Source: Candidatus Pseudobacter hemicellulosilyticus
Lineage (GTDB): Bacteria > Bacteroidota > Bacteroidia > Chitinophagales > Chitinophagaceae
Direction of reading: 5' to 3'
Length of the DNA: 64,000 nucleotides
NCBI GenBank assembly: GCA_029202545.1
Contig: CP119311.1
Span: 2,728,001-2,792,000, forward strand
Every line of letters begins with the position of its first letter. The first letter of the stretch is position 1. Below, one piece after another: positions 33,915-44,323 of the stretch. The notes under the pieces are model-generated. The model worked only from the letters and a program-made list of their open reading frames with translations, did not search any database and had not been told where the DNA came from. A program made the position numbers and the translations under genes.

Positions 33915-35123
33915 ATGCCTGCAACAGAAAGGATCAAATACCTGACCCGGCTTTTTTTTCAGGACGCCTGTACGGCAGCCGAAAGGACAGAGCTGTCAGA
34001 ATGGATCAGCAGCCAGCCTGATGAACAGGTGATGGAAGCGCTCCTGCAGGAAGAATGGCAAACCCATTCGCCGGTACAGTCCATGCCGGAAGCCATGGCT
34101 ACGCGCATACTCGGAAGTGTATTTGGGGAAGAAACGCCGGTGGTGCCGCTGAGCCCGGAAAAGCAGTCGCCTGCAAGGATACGCCTGCGCCGCCTGCAAT
34201 GGGCCGCAGCCGTGCTGTTGCTGGGTTGCCTGGGCCTTACCGCCTGGTGGCTGTTGCAGCGCAACCAGCGTGCTGATCTGCCAACTGATACCGGCATGGT
34301 TCGTATACCGCCCGGCCAGGAAGGCGCTGTCCTCACTTTGCAGGATGGGCGCCAGCTGCTGCTGGATACCCTGGGCAATGGTACTGTCCTGGCCCAGGCG
34401 GGCAGCCGGCTGACCCTGGAGAATGGCCAGTTAAGGTATCAGCCTTCTACCAACACTGGTACTGCTATCGCCTATAATACTATGACCACGCCACCGGGCA
34501 GAAAGTTCCGGGTGCAGCTGCCGGATGGCACAGCCGCCTGGCTCAATGCCGGCTCGTCCATAACCTATCCTACGCAGTTCAGCGGAACAGACAGGAAGGT
34601 CAGCATCAGCGGTGAAGTGTATGTTGAAGTGTCCCGGGAAGATGCCCGTCCGTTCACTATTGAAGCCGGAAATTTCCTGCGGCTGGCGGCGCCGGGTATG
34701 CAGGTCAATATCAACTGTTATGCGGATGAGCGGGTAGTGGCCGCCACTGTACTCAATGGTTCAGTGAGTGTGTACAGCATCCAGGGAAACCGGCAGCAGC
34801 AGCTTTACACAGGACAGCGCGTGATCCTTGACCGGCAGCAGCCTGCAAGTATGCTGCAGCTGCAAACGCCGGCGGATGCAGCGCAGGCCATAGCCTGGAA
34901 GAACGGGCTGCTCAGCTTCCAGGATAAACACCTGGCGGAAGTGATGCGGCTGCTGGCCCGCTGGTATAACCTGGAGGTGATCATAGACAAAGAAGTGAGG
35001 GACGTGGAATTTTGGGGAGAAGTGGGGGCCGACCTGGAACTTGACCAGGTGCTGAAAGTACTGGAAGATGCCGGTGTGCATTTCCGGCTGGAACCCGGCA
35101 GGCGCCTGCATGTGCTGCCCTGA
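33915..35123 (+). CDS. FecR-family anti-sigma regulator
   Basis: 402 residues. Cytoplasmic N-terminal domain, one membrane helix (LQWAAAVLLLGCLGLTAWWL, about 95-115), then the FecR periplasmic domain (TTPPGRKFRVQLPDGTAAWL, NAGSSITYPTQFSGTDRKVS, GEVYVEVSREDARPF) and a C-terminal STN-interacting domain (LLSFQDKHLAEVMRLLARWY). Relays the signal from the SusC STN domain to the sigma factor at 33198. Confidence 0.92.
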   Translation: MPATERIKYLTRLFFQDACTAAERTELSEWISSQPDEQVMEALLQEEWQTHSPVQSMPEAMATRILGSVFGEETPVVPLSPEKQSPARIRLRRLQWAAAVLLLGCLGLTAWWLLQRNQRADLPTDTGMVRIPPGQEGAVLTLQDGRQLLLDTLGNGTVLAQAGSRLTLENGQLRYQPSTNTGTAIAYNTMTTPPGRKFRVQLPDGTAAWLNAGSSITYPTQFSGTDRKVSISGEVYVEVSREDARPFTIEAGNFLRLAAPGMQVNINCYADERVVAATVLNGSVSVYSIQGNRQQQLYTGQRVILDRQQPASMLQLQTPADAAQAIAWKNGLLSFQDKHLAEVMRLLARWYNLEVIIDKEVRDVEFWGEVGADLELDQVLKVLEDAGVHFRLEPGRRLHVLP

Positions 35124-35280
35124 TAAGAGACCATTCGCCGTAAGGCCTTAGCCTATACCTATAGCTGTACTTAACGAAAAACGGATCACGCCTGCCAGCG
35201 TGACCCGTGAATTAGTCCGGGAAGAACAGCCTGCCTTTGCCAGACAAACATTTATTCATTCACCAAACTGCTGCAAAAGT

Positions 35281-38200
35281 ATGCAATTAACTGCTTTTGT
35301 CGGGCGGAGGGCCGCTTATTGGCCTGACCTTCGCCTGCCACCACAACTGCTGAAGCTTATGCGATTGACAACGTTCTTATTATTGATCGGCTGCCTGCAT
35401 GCCAGTGCCAACGGGCACTCGCAGACCATCAGCTATTCAGGGCGCGCCGTGCCGGCAGAGATCCTGTTCCGCGCCATTAAACAGCAGACCGGCTATGCCG
35501 TGGTCTGTAGTAAGGCGCTGCTGAAGGATATACCCCCGGTAACCATTGACGCCAGGCAATTGCCGCTGCAAACATTCCTGGCGCAGGTGTTTTACCAGCA
35601 GCCTTTTGATTTTACTATTCTCGGCAAGACCGTTTCCATCAGCCGGAAGCGCCTGTCGCTTTTACCTGATTCTGTTCGGTTATACAAGCCTGTGGATGTA
35701 AAGGGCCGGGTGCTGAATGAGAACGGTGAGCCGCTTATGGCTTCCATCCAGGTCAAGGGCAGTAGTAAAGGCACAACTTCCGATGCCAGTGGTTTTTTTG
35801 AACTGCAAACCGTAGATGACCAGGCGGTATTACTGGTAACGGGTGTCAATATAGAACCGCTGGAAGTGAAGCTGGGCGGCCGCTCCAGCATTGAGATCCG
35901 GGTGCGCACCAGGGTAGGCGCCCTGGATGAAACAGTAGTGATGGCCTATGGCACCACTTCCCGCAGGCTGAATACCGGCAATATCACCCGCGTAGGCCGC
36001 CAGGAAATAGAACGGCAGCCGGTCAGCAATCCGCTGGCCACGCTGGACGGGCTGGTGCCTGGCCTGGTGGTAACGCAGACCTCCGGTGTTCCCGGGGCTG
36101 GTTTCAAAGTGGAGCTGCGTGGCCGCACGGCTATTGACCGCCGGATAACGGATGATCAGCCCTTATTCCTGATAGATGGCGTGCCCTTTGGCCCCAACAA
36201 TGGCTGGCTCAGTACCATGGCCTCCGCAGTGGGGCAGCCCAGTCAGTCCTATGCAGAAAATTTGCAGGGCGGCGCCAGTCCTCTGGACAATATCAATCCA
36301 CAGGATATTGAAAGCATTGAAATTCTGAAAGATGCGGATGCTACTGCTATCTATGGTTCCCGCGGCGCCAATGGGGTGGTGCTGATCACTACCAGGAAAG
36401 GGAAAGCCGGCAAGCTGAAGATCGATTTCAACAACTCGCTGGGCGCCGGCCGGGTTGGCAGAAAGATCCGCATGCTGAATACTGCCGAATATCTGGCCAT
36501 GCGGAATAAAGCCTATGCCAACGATAATTCCCTGCCTACCACAGCCAACGGTATGGACATGCTGGCCTGGGATACTACCCGTTATTCCAACCTGTTCAGC
36601 CAGGTGCAGGATGGCCGGGCCGATCTGTATTCAGCCCAGCTTTCCCTGTCCGGCGGCAATGCCCAGACACAGTTCCTGGTGAGTGGGGCTTACCGCCGCG
36701 AGACCATGCTGGTAGATGGTCCCTTTGCCAACCGGCGCACCACTTTTCATTTCAATATCAATCATGCTTCTGCCGATAACCGTTTCAAGCTGCTGCTCTC
36801 CGGTGGGTATACGGATGGATTGAATTTACTGCCCCGGTCTGATCCCTATGGCACTTTCCTGATCAGCCTGCCGCACCTGAAGCTATACGAGGACGATGGC
36901 AGCCTGGCCATGAACGAGGGCGGATACACCAGCGGCAATCCATTGGCCAATCTCAAGTTCACCTATGCTGCCGGCAGTTACCTGATGCAAGGCAACCTGC
37001 AGCTGAGCTACCAGCTCACCAAAGACCTGCTCTTCCGCACCAGCCTGGGCTATAACACCACACAGATGGATGAAACCTCCCGCAATCCTGGTGCTGCGCA
37101 GAATCCGGCAAATACCATCAACCGGACGGTCTATATCAATACCAGCCGCATTGGCAGCTGGTTGCTGGAGCCGCAGCTGGAATACAACAGGGTACTGGGA
37201 GGAGGGCAGCTCAAACTGCTGGCCGGCGCCACGCTGCAGTCTACCGATAATGCCGGTACTGCCATCACCGCCACGGGCTTTTCCAGCGATGATCAGATGG
37301 GGGCCATTGGCGCAGCCACCACTTTCACTGCCACCAGTTCAAAAGCTGAATACCGCTACCAGGCCCTGTTTGGCCGGGCCAGCTATAACTGGCAACAGAA
37401 ATACCTGGTCAATGTCTCGGCACGCAGGGATGGGTCCAGCCGGTTTGGCCCGGGCAAACAGTTTGCCACTTTTGCGGCTGCCGGCGCAGGCTGGATCTTT
37501 ACCAATGAAAAATGGCTGCAGGATATTGACTGGCTAAGCTTTGGTAAACTGCGGGCCAGCTATGGCACTACCGGCAATGACAAGATCAGCAACTACCAGT
37601 ACCTGGATACCTGGATGGCTACGCCAAGTACCTATGATAATACCGGCGGATTGTATCCCAACAAACTGTTCAATCCGGACTATCGCTGGGAGAAGACAGA
37701 GAAGCTGGAGCTGGCAGCCGAACTGGGTTTTCTCAAAGACCGTATCCTGCTGTCCCTGGCCTGGTACCAGCACCGCAGCTCCAACCAGCTGGTGCAGTAC
37801 AGGCTGGCCAATATGTCCGGGCTGGGCAATGTAGTGGCCAATCTGCCGGCCACCGTGGTCAACAATGGCTGGGAGATCATGCTCAATGCCACACCGGTAA
37901 AGACTACCCGCTTCAGCTGGGAGGCTACTTTCAATATTACTGTTCCCCGCAACAGGCTGCAATCTTTTCCCGGGCTGGCCAATTCTTCCTATGCCAATAC
38001 ATACGTGGAAGGACAGCCGCTTAACCTGATCTATGCCTATCGGAATATGGGTGTGGATCCTGCAACGGGTTTTTATGCTTTTGAGGACCTGGACAAGAAC
38101 GGGCTGATCAATGCAGCGGATATGCAGGCGCTGGGACATCGTGATCCACTGTTCTATGGCGGCCTGGGTAATACCCTGCGCTACAAACAGTGGACCCTGG

Positions 38201-38628
38201 ACTGTACTTTTTCTTTCCGGAAGCAGACTGGTGTCAATTTCTTGAATGGTATCAGCAATACGCCCGGCTCCAGGTTCCAAAACCTGCCTGCCGCTATGAA
38301 CGATCTCTGGGAACAGCCGGGACAGGAAGCAAAATACCAGCGACTGGGGATTTCCGGTACCGCCAATACTACCTGGACCCGGTTCAGATCGGCTTCCAAC
38401 GGGATCTATAGTGATGCCTCTTTCATCCGGCTCAGGAACCTGCAACTGGCGTATCAGCTGCCGGCCACACTGCTGGGCAGGGCTGGTATCAGCAATGCCC
38501 GCTGTTACCTGCAGGGCCAGAACCTGCTCACCATTACCGGTTATGAAGTGGGCGATCCCGAAAGCCAGAACCTGCGGTCTACACCTCCCTTGCTGACCCT
38601 GACCGCAGGTATTCAAATCACCCTATAA
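35281..38628 (+). CDS. SusC-family TonB-dependent transporter with STN signalling domain
   Basis: About 1115 residues from ATG 35281 (MQLTAFVG…). The second hydrophobic stretch MRLTTFLLLIGCLHASANG serves as signal peptide. Order: STN domain (SGRAVPAEILFRAIKQQTGY), carboxypeptidase-like domain (GRVLNENGEPLMASIQVKGS), plug (DETVVMAYGTTSRRLNTGNI, QPLFLIDGVPFG, SIEILKDADATAIYGSRGAN) and barrel. The STN domain links it to the FecR/sigma pair just upstream. Confidence 0.93.
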   Translation: MQLTAFVGRRAAYWPDLRLPPQLLKLMRLTTFLLLIGCLHASANGHSQTISYSGRAVPAEILFRAIKQQTGYAVVCSKALLKDIPPVTIDARQLPLQTFLAQVFYQQPFDFTILGKTVSISRKRLSLLPDSVRLYKPVDVKGRVLNENGEPLMASIQVKGSSKGTTSDASGFFELQTVDDQAVLLVTGVNIEPLEVKLGGRSSIEIRVRTRVGALDETVVMAYGTTSRRLNTGNITRVGRQEIERQPVSNPLATLDGLVPGLVVTQTSGVPGAGFKVELRGRTAIDRRITDDQPLFLIDGVPFGPNNGWLSTMASAVGQPSQSYAENLQGGASPLDNINPQDIESIEILKDADATAIYGSRGANGVVLITTRKGKAGKLKIDFNNSLGAGRVGRKIRMLNTAEYLAMRNKAYANDNSLPTTANGMDMLAWDTTRYSNLFSQVQDGRADLYSAQLSLSGGNAQTQFLVSGAYRRETMLVDGPFANRRTTFHFNINHASADNRFKLLLSGGYTDGLNLLPRSDPYGTFLISLPHLKLYEDDGSLAMNEGGYTSGNPLANLKFTYAAGSYLMQGNLQLSYQLTKDLLFRTSLGYNTTQMDETSRNPGAAQNPANTINRTVYINTSRIGSWLLEPQLEYNRVLGGGQLKLLAGATLQSTDNAGTAITATGFSSDDQMGAIGAATTFTATSSKAEYRYQALFGRASYNWQQKYLVNVSARRDGSSRFGPGKQFATFAAAGAGWIFTNEKWLQDIDWLSFGKLRASYGTTGNDKISNYQYLDTWMATPSTYDNTGGLYPNKLFNPDYRWEKTEKLELAAELGFLKDRILLSLAWYQHRSSNQLVQYRLANMSGLGNVVANLPATVVNNGWEIMLNATPVKTTRFSWEATFNITVPRNRLQSFPGLANSSYANTYVEGQPLNLIYAYRNMGVDPATGFYAFEDLDKNGLINAADMQALGHRDPLFYGGLGNTLRYKQWTLDCTFSFRKQTGVNFLNGISNTPGSRFQNLPAAMNDLWEQPGQEAKYQRLGISGTANTTWTRFRSASNGIYSDASFIRLRNLQLAYQLPATLLGRAGISNARCYLQGQNLLTITGYEVGDPESQNLRSTPPLLTLTAGIQITL

Positions 38629-38638
38629 TTTTTGCAGT

Positions 38639-40036
38639 ATGTACCAATATTTGTTACGAATATCCCTGCTGTTGATAGTGTCCCTGTCCTGCGCCTGTTC
38701 CAAGCTGATCAGTATTGATCCGCCGGTGGATCAGCTGGTCACAGAGGAGGTATTTGCCAATACCGCCTCAGCTGAAGCTACTGTGGTAGGGCTATACAGC
38801 CGAATGGTGTATCCCAATAACGGCAACCGTATCCTGGATGGCTCACTTTCCCTGTATGGAAGTCTGAGCGCCGACGAACTGGAAGAGCCGGTTAGCACCA
38901 GTATTTACCAGCCTTTCCAGGACAATATTATTCCCATTACGGATGGACAGAACTATACTTTATGGACCACTGGTTATAATGGTGTGTTCCATGCCAATAC
39001 CATACTGGACAACCTGGCCCGTTCGGGAGCTGTGCCGCCAGCTATCCGGCAGCAGCTGGCTGCCGAAACAAAATTCCTGCGGGCCCTGCATTTTTTCTAC
39101 CTCGTCAATTGCTATGGGCGGGTGCCGCTGCCCGTGTCAGGCAATTATATGGCCAACAGCCTGCTGACCCGCTCGGATACAGCAGCTGTTTACAAACAGC
39201 TCATTACCGACCTGGAAGAAGCCTATGCGGTATTGGGTGATGCTACCCGGTCGGGTTATCGTATCTACGCCAGTAAATGGGTTGCAGCCGCACTGCTGGC
39301 CAGGGTGTACCTGTACCTTGGTCAATGGGAAGAGGCTATACGCTGGTCGTCCCTGGTCCTGGACAGCAAGTCATTTCCGCTCAGTCCGCTTACGGAAGTG
39401 TTCCGGCCCAACAGCTCGGAAACCCTGCTGCAGTTTGTTCCCGCCAATACCGTAAACTTTAATACGCGGGAAGGCAACTGGTTCATCCCGGCAACGGCCG
39501 GCCAGGTGCCGCTCTTTGCTTTTACCACACAAATGGAAAACGCTTTTGAGGCAGGCGATCTGCGGTTGCAGCAATGGGCCTCTTTTATGGAGAAGGATGG
39601 TCGTCGTTATTATTATCCCTTCAAGTACAAAGTGCAGAACGCAGCTACTGGTTCGTCCAAAACAGAATACCTCAAAGTACTGCGGGCATCGGAACTGTTC
39701 CTGATCCGTGCCGAGGCGCTGGCTCAGGAAAACCGCCTTACAGATGCTGTCCGGGACCTGGATTCATTGCGTAAGCGGGCCGGTCTTGAGCTGCTTGCCA
39801 ATACCCGGCCTGGCATTGGCAAGACTGCCCTGCTGGAAGCCGTTTATCATGAACGGCAGGTAGAGCTGTTCACAGAGTTGGGCCATCGCTGGTTTGACCT
39901 GAAAAGAACAGGCCGCGCCAGCACCGTGCTGTCACCCCTGAAGCCGGAATGGACAGCAGATGCGGTGCTGTACCCGATCCCTGAAGGGGACAGGTTGCTG
40001 AACCCGAACCTGGACCAGAACAATGGTTACTATTAA
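38639..40036 (+). CDS. SusD-family lipoprotein
   Basis: 465 residues, 10 bp behind its SusC. Lipobox LIVSLSCAC. SusD core marks: ETKFLRALHFFYLVNCYGRV, LRASELFLIRAEALAQEN, YHERQVELFTELGHRWFDLK and the end LNPNLDQNNGYY. Substrate not evident. Confidence 0.93.
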   Translation: MYQYLLRISLLLIVSLSCACSKLISIDPPVDQLVTEEVFANTASAEATVVGLYSRMVYPNNGNRILDGSLSLYGSLSADELEEPVSTSIYQPFQDNIIPITDGQNYTLWTTGYNGVFHANTILDNLARSGAVPPAIRQQLAAETKFLRALHFFYLVNCYGRVPLPVSGNYMANSLLTRSDTAAVYKQLITDLEEAYAVLGDATRSGYRIYASKWVAAALLARVYLYLGQWEEAIRWSSLVLDSKSFPLSPLTEVFRPNSSETLLQFVPANTVNFNTREGNWFIPATAGQVPLFAFTTQMENAFEAGDLRLQQWASFMEKDGRRYYYPFKYKVQNAATGSSKTEYLKVLRASELFLIRAEALAQENRLTDAVRDLDSLRKRAGLELLANTRPGIGKTALLEAVYHERQVELFTELGHRWFDLKRTGRASTVLSPLKPEWTADAVLYPIPEGDRLLNPNLDQNNGYY

Positions 40037-40078
40037 ACCCGTAGCCCGCCTTTAAAAGCTGGGCCGCTCTCCTAAAAT

Positions 40079-41620
40079 ATGTATATGTCCTGTCAAAAAT
40101 TATTGCTGCTGCTGGTAGCTTGTATAGCTACCGGCATGTTATATGCGCAAAAAGAAGTGAAGCCCATTATCATCACTGGTTATCACTATAATGTTAATAA
40201 GTCAGATACTATGCGGCTCACGGTCCACCGGGACCTGATCACTTCCGCAGACCTGCTGACAGATACTGTGCTGATCTGCGTTACCAGCCAGTTTGCTTTC
40301 CGCTTTGAGCTGCCTGTCAGGGACTATCCTGTGTATATGTCCCTGTCCACTTCCCGCTTCAAACAACAGGCCAGGGGCGAATACTATGATAAAGTGCTGT
40401 TTGCGGAGTATTTCCTGCTGCCTGGCGATAGTGTGCATGTGCAGTATAACCAGTCGAAAGTATATTTCAGCGGCATCGGCGCGGACCGGCTCAATGCCTG
40501 GCGCGACCTGCAGGAACTCCGCAAGGATCTCGATTATTTGTTGCCGGTACCCTCTATTGTGGACAATCCCGATGCAGTACGTAAAGGGCTGTGGAAAAAG
40601 GATAGCATCCAGCGGGCGGCTGTGGCCTTTCTTGAAAAAAGAAAGAGCAGGCTCTCCGAAGCGGACTACAGGCTGTTGCGCACTGAGCTGACAGGCGACT
40701 ACCTTTTCCAGGAACTGCGCGTCCTGCGGGCAACTAATTTCTATGCCTTTGACAGTACCTGCCGGCAACTGGTGCTGGATCATTATAAAAAGACTTTCCT
40801 GGACCTGCCATTGGATACGGCTGCCAGCCGGATCAATCCCTATAGCGGTCGTTATGTGGGCAGCCTTTATGTCAAATACTGCATAGTGGACAACAGGTAT
40901 AAAGAATTAACCGGAACGCCCGGGGCAAGGCAATGGTCTGTCGGTGAACAGGCTGCTGCCATCAGCCGGCGGTTCAGCGGATATATCCGGGAAAAAATGC
41001 TTACGGGTCACCTGCTACACGCTGCCCAAAAGAAAGCGCTGACAGATTCCCTGCTGCATTTTGTGACGGCGCAGGTACAGGAACCGAAGTACCGGCCCCT
41101 GTTACAGGAACTGAAGGATAATTTTCTGACGGGCGCCCTGATGACGGATCATGCGTTTATAGATAAAGCGGGCAATACCGTTCGCCTGTCTGACCTGCGT
41201 GGAAAAGTGCTGCTGCTGGATTTTTGGTTCAAAGGCTGTGGTGGCTGCGTGTCCGTAGCCAAAGCACTGCCGGAGGTGGAAAAAGCGCTGGAAGGCAGCA
41301 ATGTGCAGTTTGTCAGCTTATCCATTGACAAGTCCCGGAAGGACTGGCTGGCAAGCATTGATCCTGCTAATCCTGTCCTGGCCGGTAAACCCTATGCCTA
41401 CACTCATTATACCACGGCATCTACCCTGTACCTGAATACCGGCGGCTCCGGGAGCGATAATGATTTCATCCGGAAATACGTGCCTTACAATGGCTATCCC
41501 ACACTGCTGGTAGTGGACGTTGATGGGAAATTGTATTCCGCCAATCCGCCCCGGCCGGATGTTGAAGGCGGCAAAGAAAAACTGATAGCCCTGCTCAAGG
41601 CGGCATCGGGCAGGCAATAG
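40079..41620 (+). CDS. TlpA/ResA-like thioredoxin-fold protein
   Basis: 513 residues. Signal peptide (LLLLLVACIATGMLYAQ), a long N-terminal region of about 330 residues with strands and helices, then a thioredoxin-like domain. The redox motif is GCGGC in LLLDFWFKGCGGCVSVAKAL, followed by VQFVSLSIDKSRKDWL and YPTLLVVDVDGKLY. Periplasmic thiol-disulfide proteins of this form commonly end Bacteroidota SusCD operons with peptide- or siderophore-type substrates. Same strand, 42 bp after SusD. Confidence 0.85.
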   Translation: MYMSCQKLLLLLVACIATGMLYAQKEVKPIIITGYHYNVNKSDTMRLTVHRDLITSADLLTDTVLICVTSQFAFRFELPVRDYPVYMSLSTSRFKQQARGEYYDKVLFAEYFLLPGDSVHVQYNQSKVYFSGIGADRLNAWRDLQELRKDLDYLLPVPSIVDNPDAVRKGLWKKDSIQRAAVAFLEKRKSRLSEADYRLLRTELTGDYLFQELRVLRATNFYAFDSTCRQLVLDHYKKTFLDLPLDTAASRINPYSGRYVGSLYVKYCIVDNRYKELTGTPGARQWSVGEQAAAISRRFSGYIREKMLTGHLLHAAQKKALTDSLLHFVTAQVQEPKYRPLLQELKDNFLTGALMTDHAFIDKAGNTVRLSDLRGKVLLLDFWFKGCGGCVSVAKALPEVEKALEGSNVQFVSLSIDKSRKDWLASIDPANPVLAGKPYAYTHYTTASTLYLNTGGSGSDNDFIRKYVPYNGYPTLLVVDVDGKLYSANPPRPDVEGGKEKLIALLKAASGRQ

Positions 41621-41649
41621 ATCCCGTCCAGCCCTTGAAAACAACCATC

Positions 41650-41688
41650 AATAGCTGTACCTGACCGGTGCAGCTATTGTCATTTTTT
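41650..41688 (+). terminator. Rho-independent terminator after the thioredoxin-like gene
   Basis: Stem AATAGCTG/CAGCTATT around a 13-base interior with a further CC/GG pair, followed closely by a six-T run. Closes the sigma-FecR-SusCD-TlpA unit. Confidence 0.7.
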
Positions 41689-41786
41689 ATCATAGGTACC
41701 ATGGCTGGCATGCTGTTTTTATACTGTTCCCGGAAGGAGTGGGATACCCGAATGGAAACCGATCATCCGATGAAAATTGTCACCGT

Positions 41787-42548
41787 ATGCAGACCAAAGA
41801 AGTCAGAAAAGATGCTGCTGTCAAAACTTCCAAAGCGCCCATCTGGATCGTACTGGGTATGCTGGCCCTGCTGGGGCTCAGCTACTGGCTCCTGCCGGGT
41901 TTCCGGCATGGGCTGCAGCAGGCGGTGGATGTCCTTACCAGTGATGATAAGGAACGTATCCAGACCTGGGTAAGCCAGTTTGGGATCATGGGGCCCATCC
42001 TCCTGGTGATAGTGATGATGTTCCAGATGTTCCTTTTTGTGGTCCCCAATGTGCTGGTGATGATGATTGCCATCACCAGCTACGGCCCGGTATGGGGATC
42101 AGTGATCTCTTTTGTAGGGGTCTTCGCGTCTTCTTCTCTCGGTTACCTGATAGGGCGTTACCTGAGCCGCTCGCTCGTAAATAGGTTCGTCCCAATAAAA
42201 ACACAGGATAAGGTAGCAGCCTTTCTGAAAAGATATGGCGTGCCTGCCATTGCCATTACCCGTCTGTCTTCTTTGTCCAACGATTCCCTGAGCTTTGTGG
42301 CAGGCATCCTGAAAATGAATTACCGCAAGTATATCCTGGCCACCATGGGCGGTATTACCCCGCTCATTGTGCTGCTGGCTATTTACGGAAAAAATGGTCG
42401 CATAGAAAAAGCCCTGTTCTGGATCGCCGGTTTCTCGCTGGTCACGCTGGCAGCCTATATCATCATTGACAAAAGGCGGCAAAAGAAAGCGGCAGCCGGG
42501 CAGCAGCCGGACAAAAAAATGGCAGACCAGCCGGTCCGCCATTCCTGA
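41787..42548 (+). CDS. TVP38/TMEM64 (DedA-related) membrane protein
   Basis: About 253 residues from ATG 41787. Five to six hydrophobic spans. The central VVPNVLVMMIAITSYGPVWG then SVISFVGVFASSSLGYLIGR is the SNARE-associated/DedA signature with its small-residue loop, and TRLSSLSNDSLSFVAGILKM is the second conserved loop. DedA/TVP38 proteins are linked to lipid-carrier recycling and membrane homeostasis. Convergent with the antiporter gene 22 bp away. The in-frame ATG at 41739 is less likely because the extra residues are polar and not family-like. Confidence 0.85.
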   Translation: MQTKEVRKDAAVKTSKAPIWIVLGMLALLGLSYWLLPGFRHGLQQAVDVLTSDDKERIQTWVSQFGIMGPILLVIVMMFQMFLFVVPNVLVMMIAITSYGPVWGSVISFVGVFASSSLGYLIGRYLSRSLVNRFVPIKTQDKVAAFLKRYGVPAIAITRLSSLSNDSLSFVAGILKMNYRKYILATMGGITPLIVLLAIYGKNGRIEKALFWIAGFSLVTLAAYIIIDKRRQKKAAAGQQPDKKMADQPVRHS

Positions 42549-42570
42549 GTTATTTTTTGGGGAGAAGGGA

Positions 42571-44175
42571 TCAGATCTTGTTCAGCCTGGCCTCTTCCAG
42601 GTCCAGGTTATTCTCCATGATCCGGATCACATCATCATCATAGCGATGTTCCAGCCGGAAGCGGTTGAGCCCTTCACGGCGAAGGGTGATCAGTTCCAGC
42701 ATGATCTTTTTGTTCAGGCCGCGCACCGTATGCAGGGTCTTTTTCTCCTGTTCACCATTCTGAGAATGTTCGGTGGCAGTGATGCTGCGGCTGATCTGCT
42801 CCTTGATGCGGGCGATGGTCTCATACTGGTCCATCTCATACGTGTAATGGTTGTCCAGGTATTCAATGGCGCGTTTACCCAGTTCCAGCCGGATAGCTTC
42901 AATCTGTTCTTCTTCGGGAATATATTCATCTACTTCCTCTACTTTCAGCCATTTGATGAAGAAAGGCAGGGTCAGGCCCTGGAATACCAGGGTCACCAGG
43001 ATCACGATAAAGGTGATAAAGAGGATGAGGTTACGGTGGGGGAACTCGGCGCCATTGTCCAGGGTCAGCGGAATGGCCAGTGCGGAAGCCAGTGACACTA
43101 CGCCCCGCATGCCGGCCCAGCCAATGATAAAGGGCAGCTTGAGGCCGGGGCTTTTTTCTTTTTCGCGCAGCTGTTTGCTCAGTATACGCGGGATAAAGGC
43201 GGAAAGGTATACCAGCACAATGCGGATCACAATCACCATCACGCTGATCAGCGCCGCATAGCGGATAGCATCTGAGATAGAATAGTTCTCCAGCCCTTCA
43301 ATGATGACCGGCAGTTCCAGCCCTATCAGGATGAACACAAAACCGTTCAGCAGGAAGCCTACGGTATGCCAGACTTCCTTGGTCTGCATCCGGGTATTAT
43401 AGTTCAGGAAATCGCTGCTGCGGAAAGAGAGGAAAAGACCACCGCTCACTACGGACAGTACGCCCGACCAATGGAATTCTTCCGCCACAATATACATGAG
43501 GTAGGGCGCTATCAGGGTAATAGGGGTGGTGATACTGGAAGAGCGCACCCAGTAGCGAAGAATGAAATACAGGATATGACCAATGACCAGGCCTACAAAA
43601 ACACCCATTACGGCCAGCACCAGGAAATCGGTGGCAGCTTTCTCAAAAACGAACTGGCCGGTCAGCACGGCGGCAATGGCAAAGCGGAATACGGTCAGTG
43701 AGGCGGCGTCATTCACCAGGCTTTCACCTTCCAGGATGGCCAGTCCACGCCTGGGAACGGCCATTCCTTTAAGTACAGAAGTGGCTGCTACGGCGTCAGG
43801 CGGGGAAATGATACCGCCCAGCAGGAAGCCGAGGGCCAGGGTAAAACCAGGTATGATGGAGGCGGAGTACCAGGCGATGGCCGCTGAGGTGGCCAGTACC
43901 AGTCCAAAACCGAGACTGAGAATAGATCGTTTCCATTTCCAGAGCTGCCGCCAGGAAGAATACCAGGCCGCTTCAAAGAGCAGGGGCGGTAAGAAGATCA
44001 GGAAAATAAGGTCAGGATCAATGGTCAGGTGGGGGATGCCGGGGATAAAGCTGATACCCAGGCCACCGATGACAAGAAAGATGGGGTAGGAGATCTTCAG
44101 GCGTTGACTCAGCATGTACAATAAAGCCATAATAAAGAACAAAGCCAGGATCAACAATAAATTGTGGTGTATCAC
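42571..44175 (-). CDS. CPA1-family Na+/H+ antiporter
   Basis: 534 residues with about 11-12 spans. Family motifs: FLPPLLFEAAWYSSW, LLGGIISPPDAVAATSVLKG (ion-site Asp in PPDAV), EGESLVNDAAS (SLVNDA), AWAGMRGVVSLASALA-like GWAGMRGVVSLASALAIP. A soluble C-terminal tail of about 130 residues ends the protein. Exchanges Na+ (or K+) for H+ across the inner membrane. Divergent from the response regulator gene, sharing a 231-bp promoter region with an inverted repeat. Confidence 0.92.
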   Translation of the reverse strand: MIHHNLLLILALFFIMALLYMLSQRLKISYPIFLVIGGLGISFIPGIPHLTIDPDLIFLIFLPPLLFEAAWYSSWRQLWKWKRSILSLGFGLVLATSAAIAWYSASIIPGFTLALGFLLGGIISPPDAVAATSVLKGMAVPRRGLAILEGESLVNDAASLTVFRFAIAAVLTGQFVFEKAATDFLVLAVMGVFVGLVIGHILYFILRYWVRSSSITTPITLIAPYLMYIVAEEFHWSGVLSVVSGGLFLSFRSSDFLNYNTRMQTKEVWHTVGFLLNGFVFILIGLELPVIIEGLENYSISDAIRYAALISVMVIVIRIVLVYLSAFIPRILSKQLREKEKSPGLKLPFIIGWAGMRGVVSLASALAIPLTLDNGAEFPHRNLILFITFIVILVTLVFQGLTLPFFIKWLKVEEVDEYIPEEEQIEAIRLELGKRAIEYLDNHYTYEMDQYETIARIKEQISRSITATEHSQNGEQEKKTLHTVRGLNKKIMLELITLRREGLNRFRLEHRYDDDVIRIMENNLDLEEARLNKI

Positions 44176-44297
44176 GAGATAAAAATTGGGTTAAGAAATG
44201 TCAGTCGCACAAACCAACCAGGTAGATTTATTGTTCCCGTTTCCGGGAAGCGGTGAAGATAAAAAAAATCCCCTTTTTGGAAGGCCGATCTGCGGAC

Positions 44298-44323
44298 ATT
44301 AGAAAAAATGCTAATTTTCTAAT
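44298..44323. promoter_or_regulatory. Inverted repeat with CTAAT half-sites, candidate operator
   Basis: ATTAGAAAA (44298-44306) and TTTTCTAAT (44315-44323) form a perfect 9-bp inverted repeat. An additional CTAAT lies at 44311-44315 and ATTAG at 44360-44364. The same CTAAT word is repeated in front of the gene at 46569, so it may be the binding word of the OmpR-type regulator encoded at 44407. Confidence 0.4.

Noticed and set aside
41668..41973. 101-codon frame starting before the TVP38/DedA gene
   Set aside because: It begins in the terminator region and overlaps the DedA-like gene in another frame; only a short hydrophobic start, then Arg/Ser-rich shadow.
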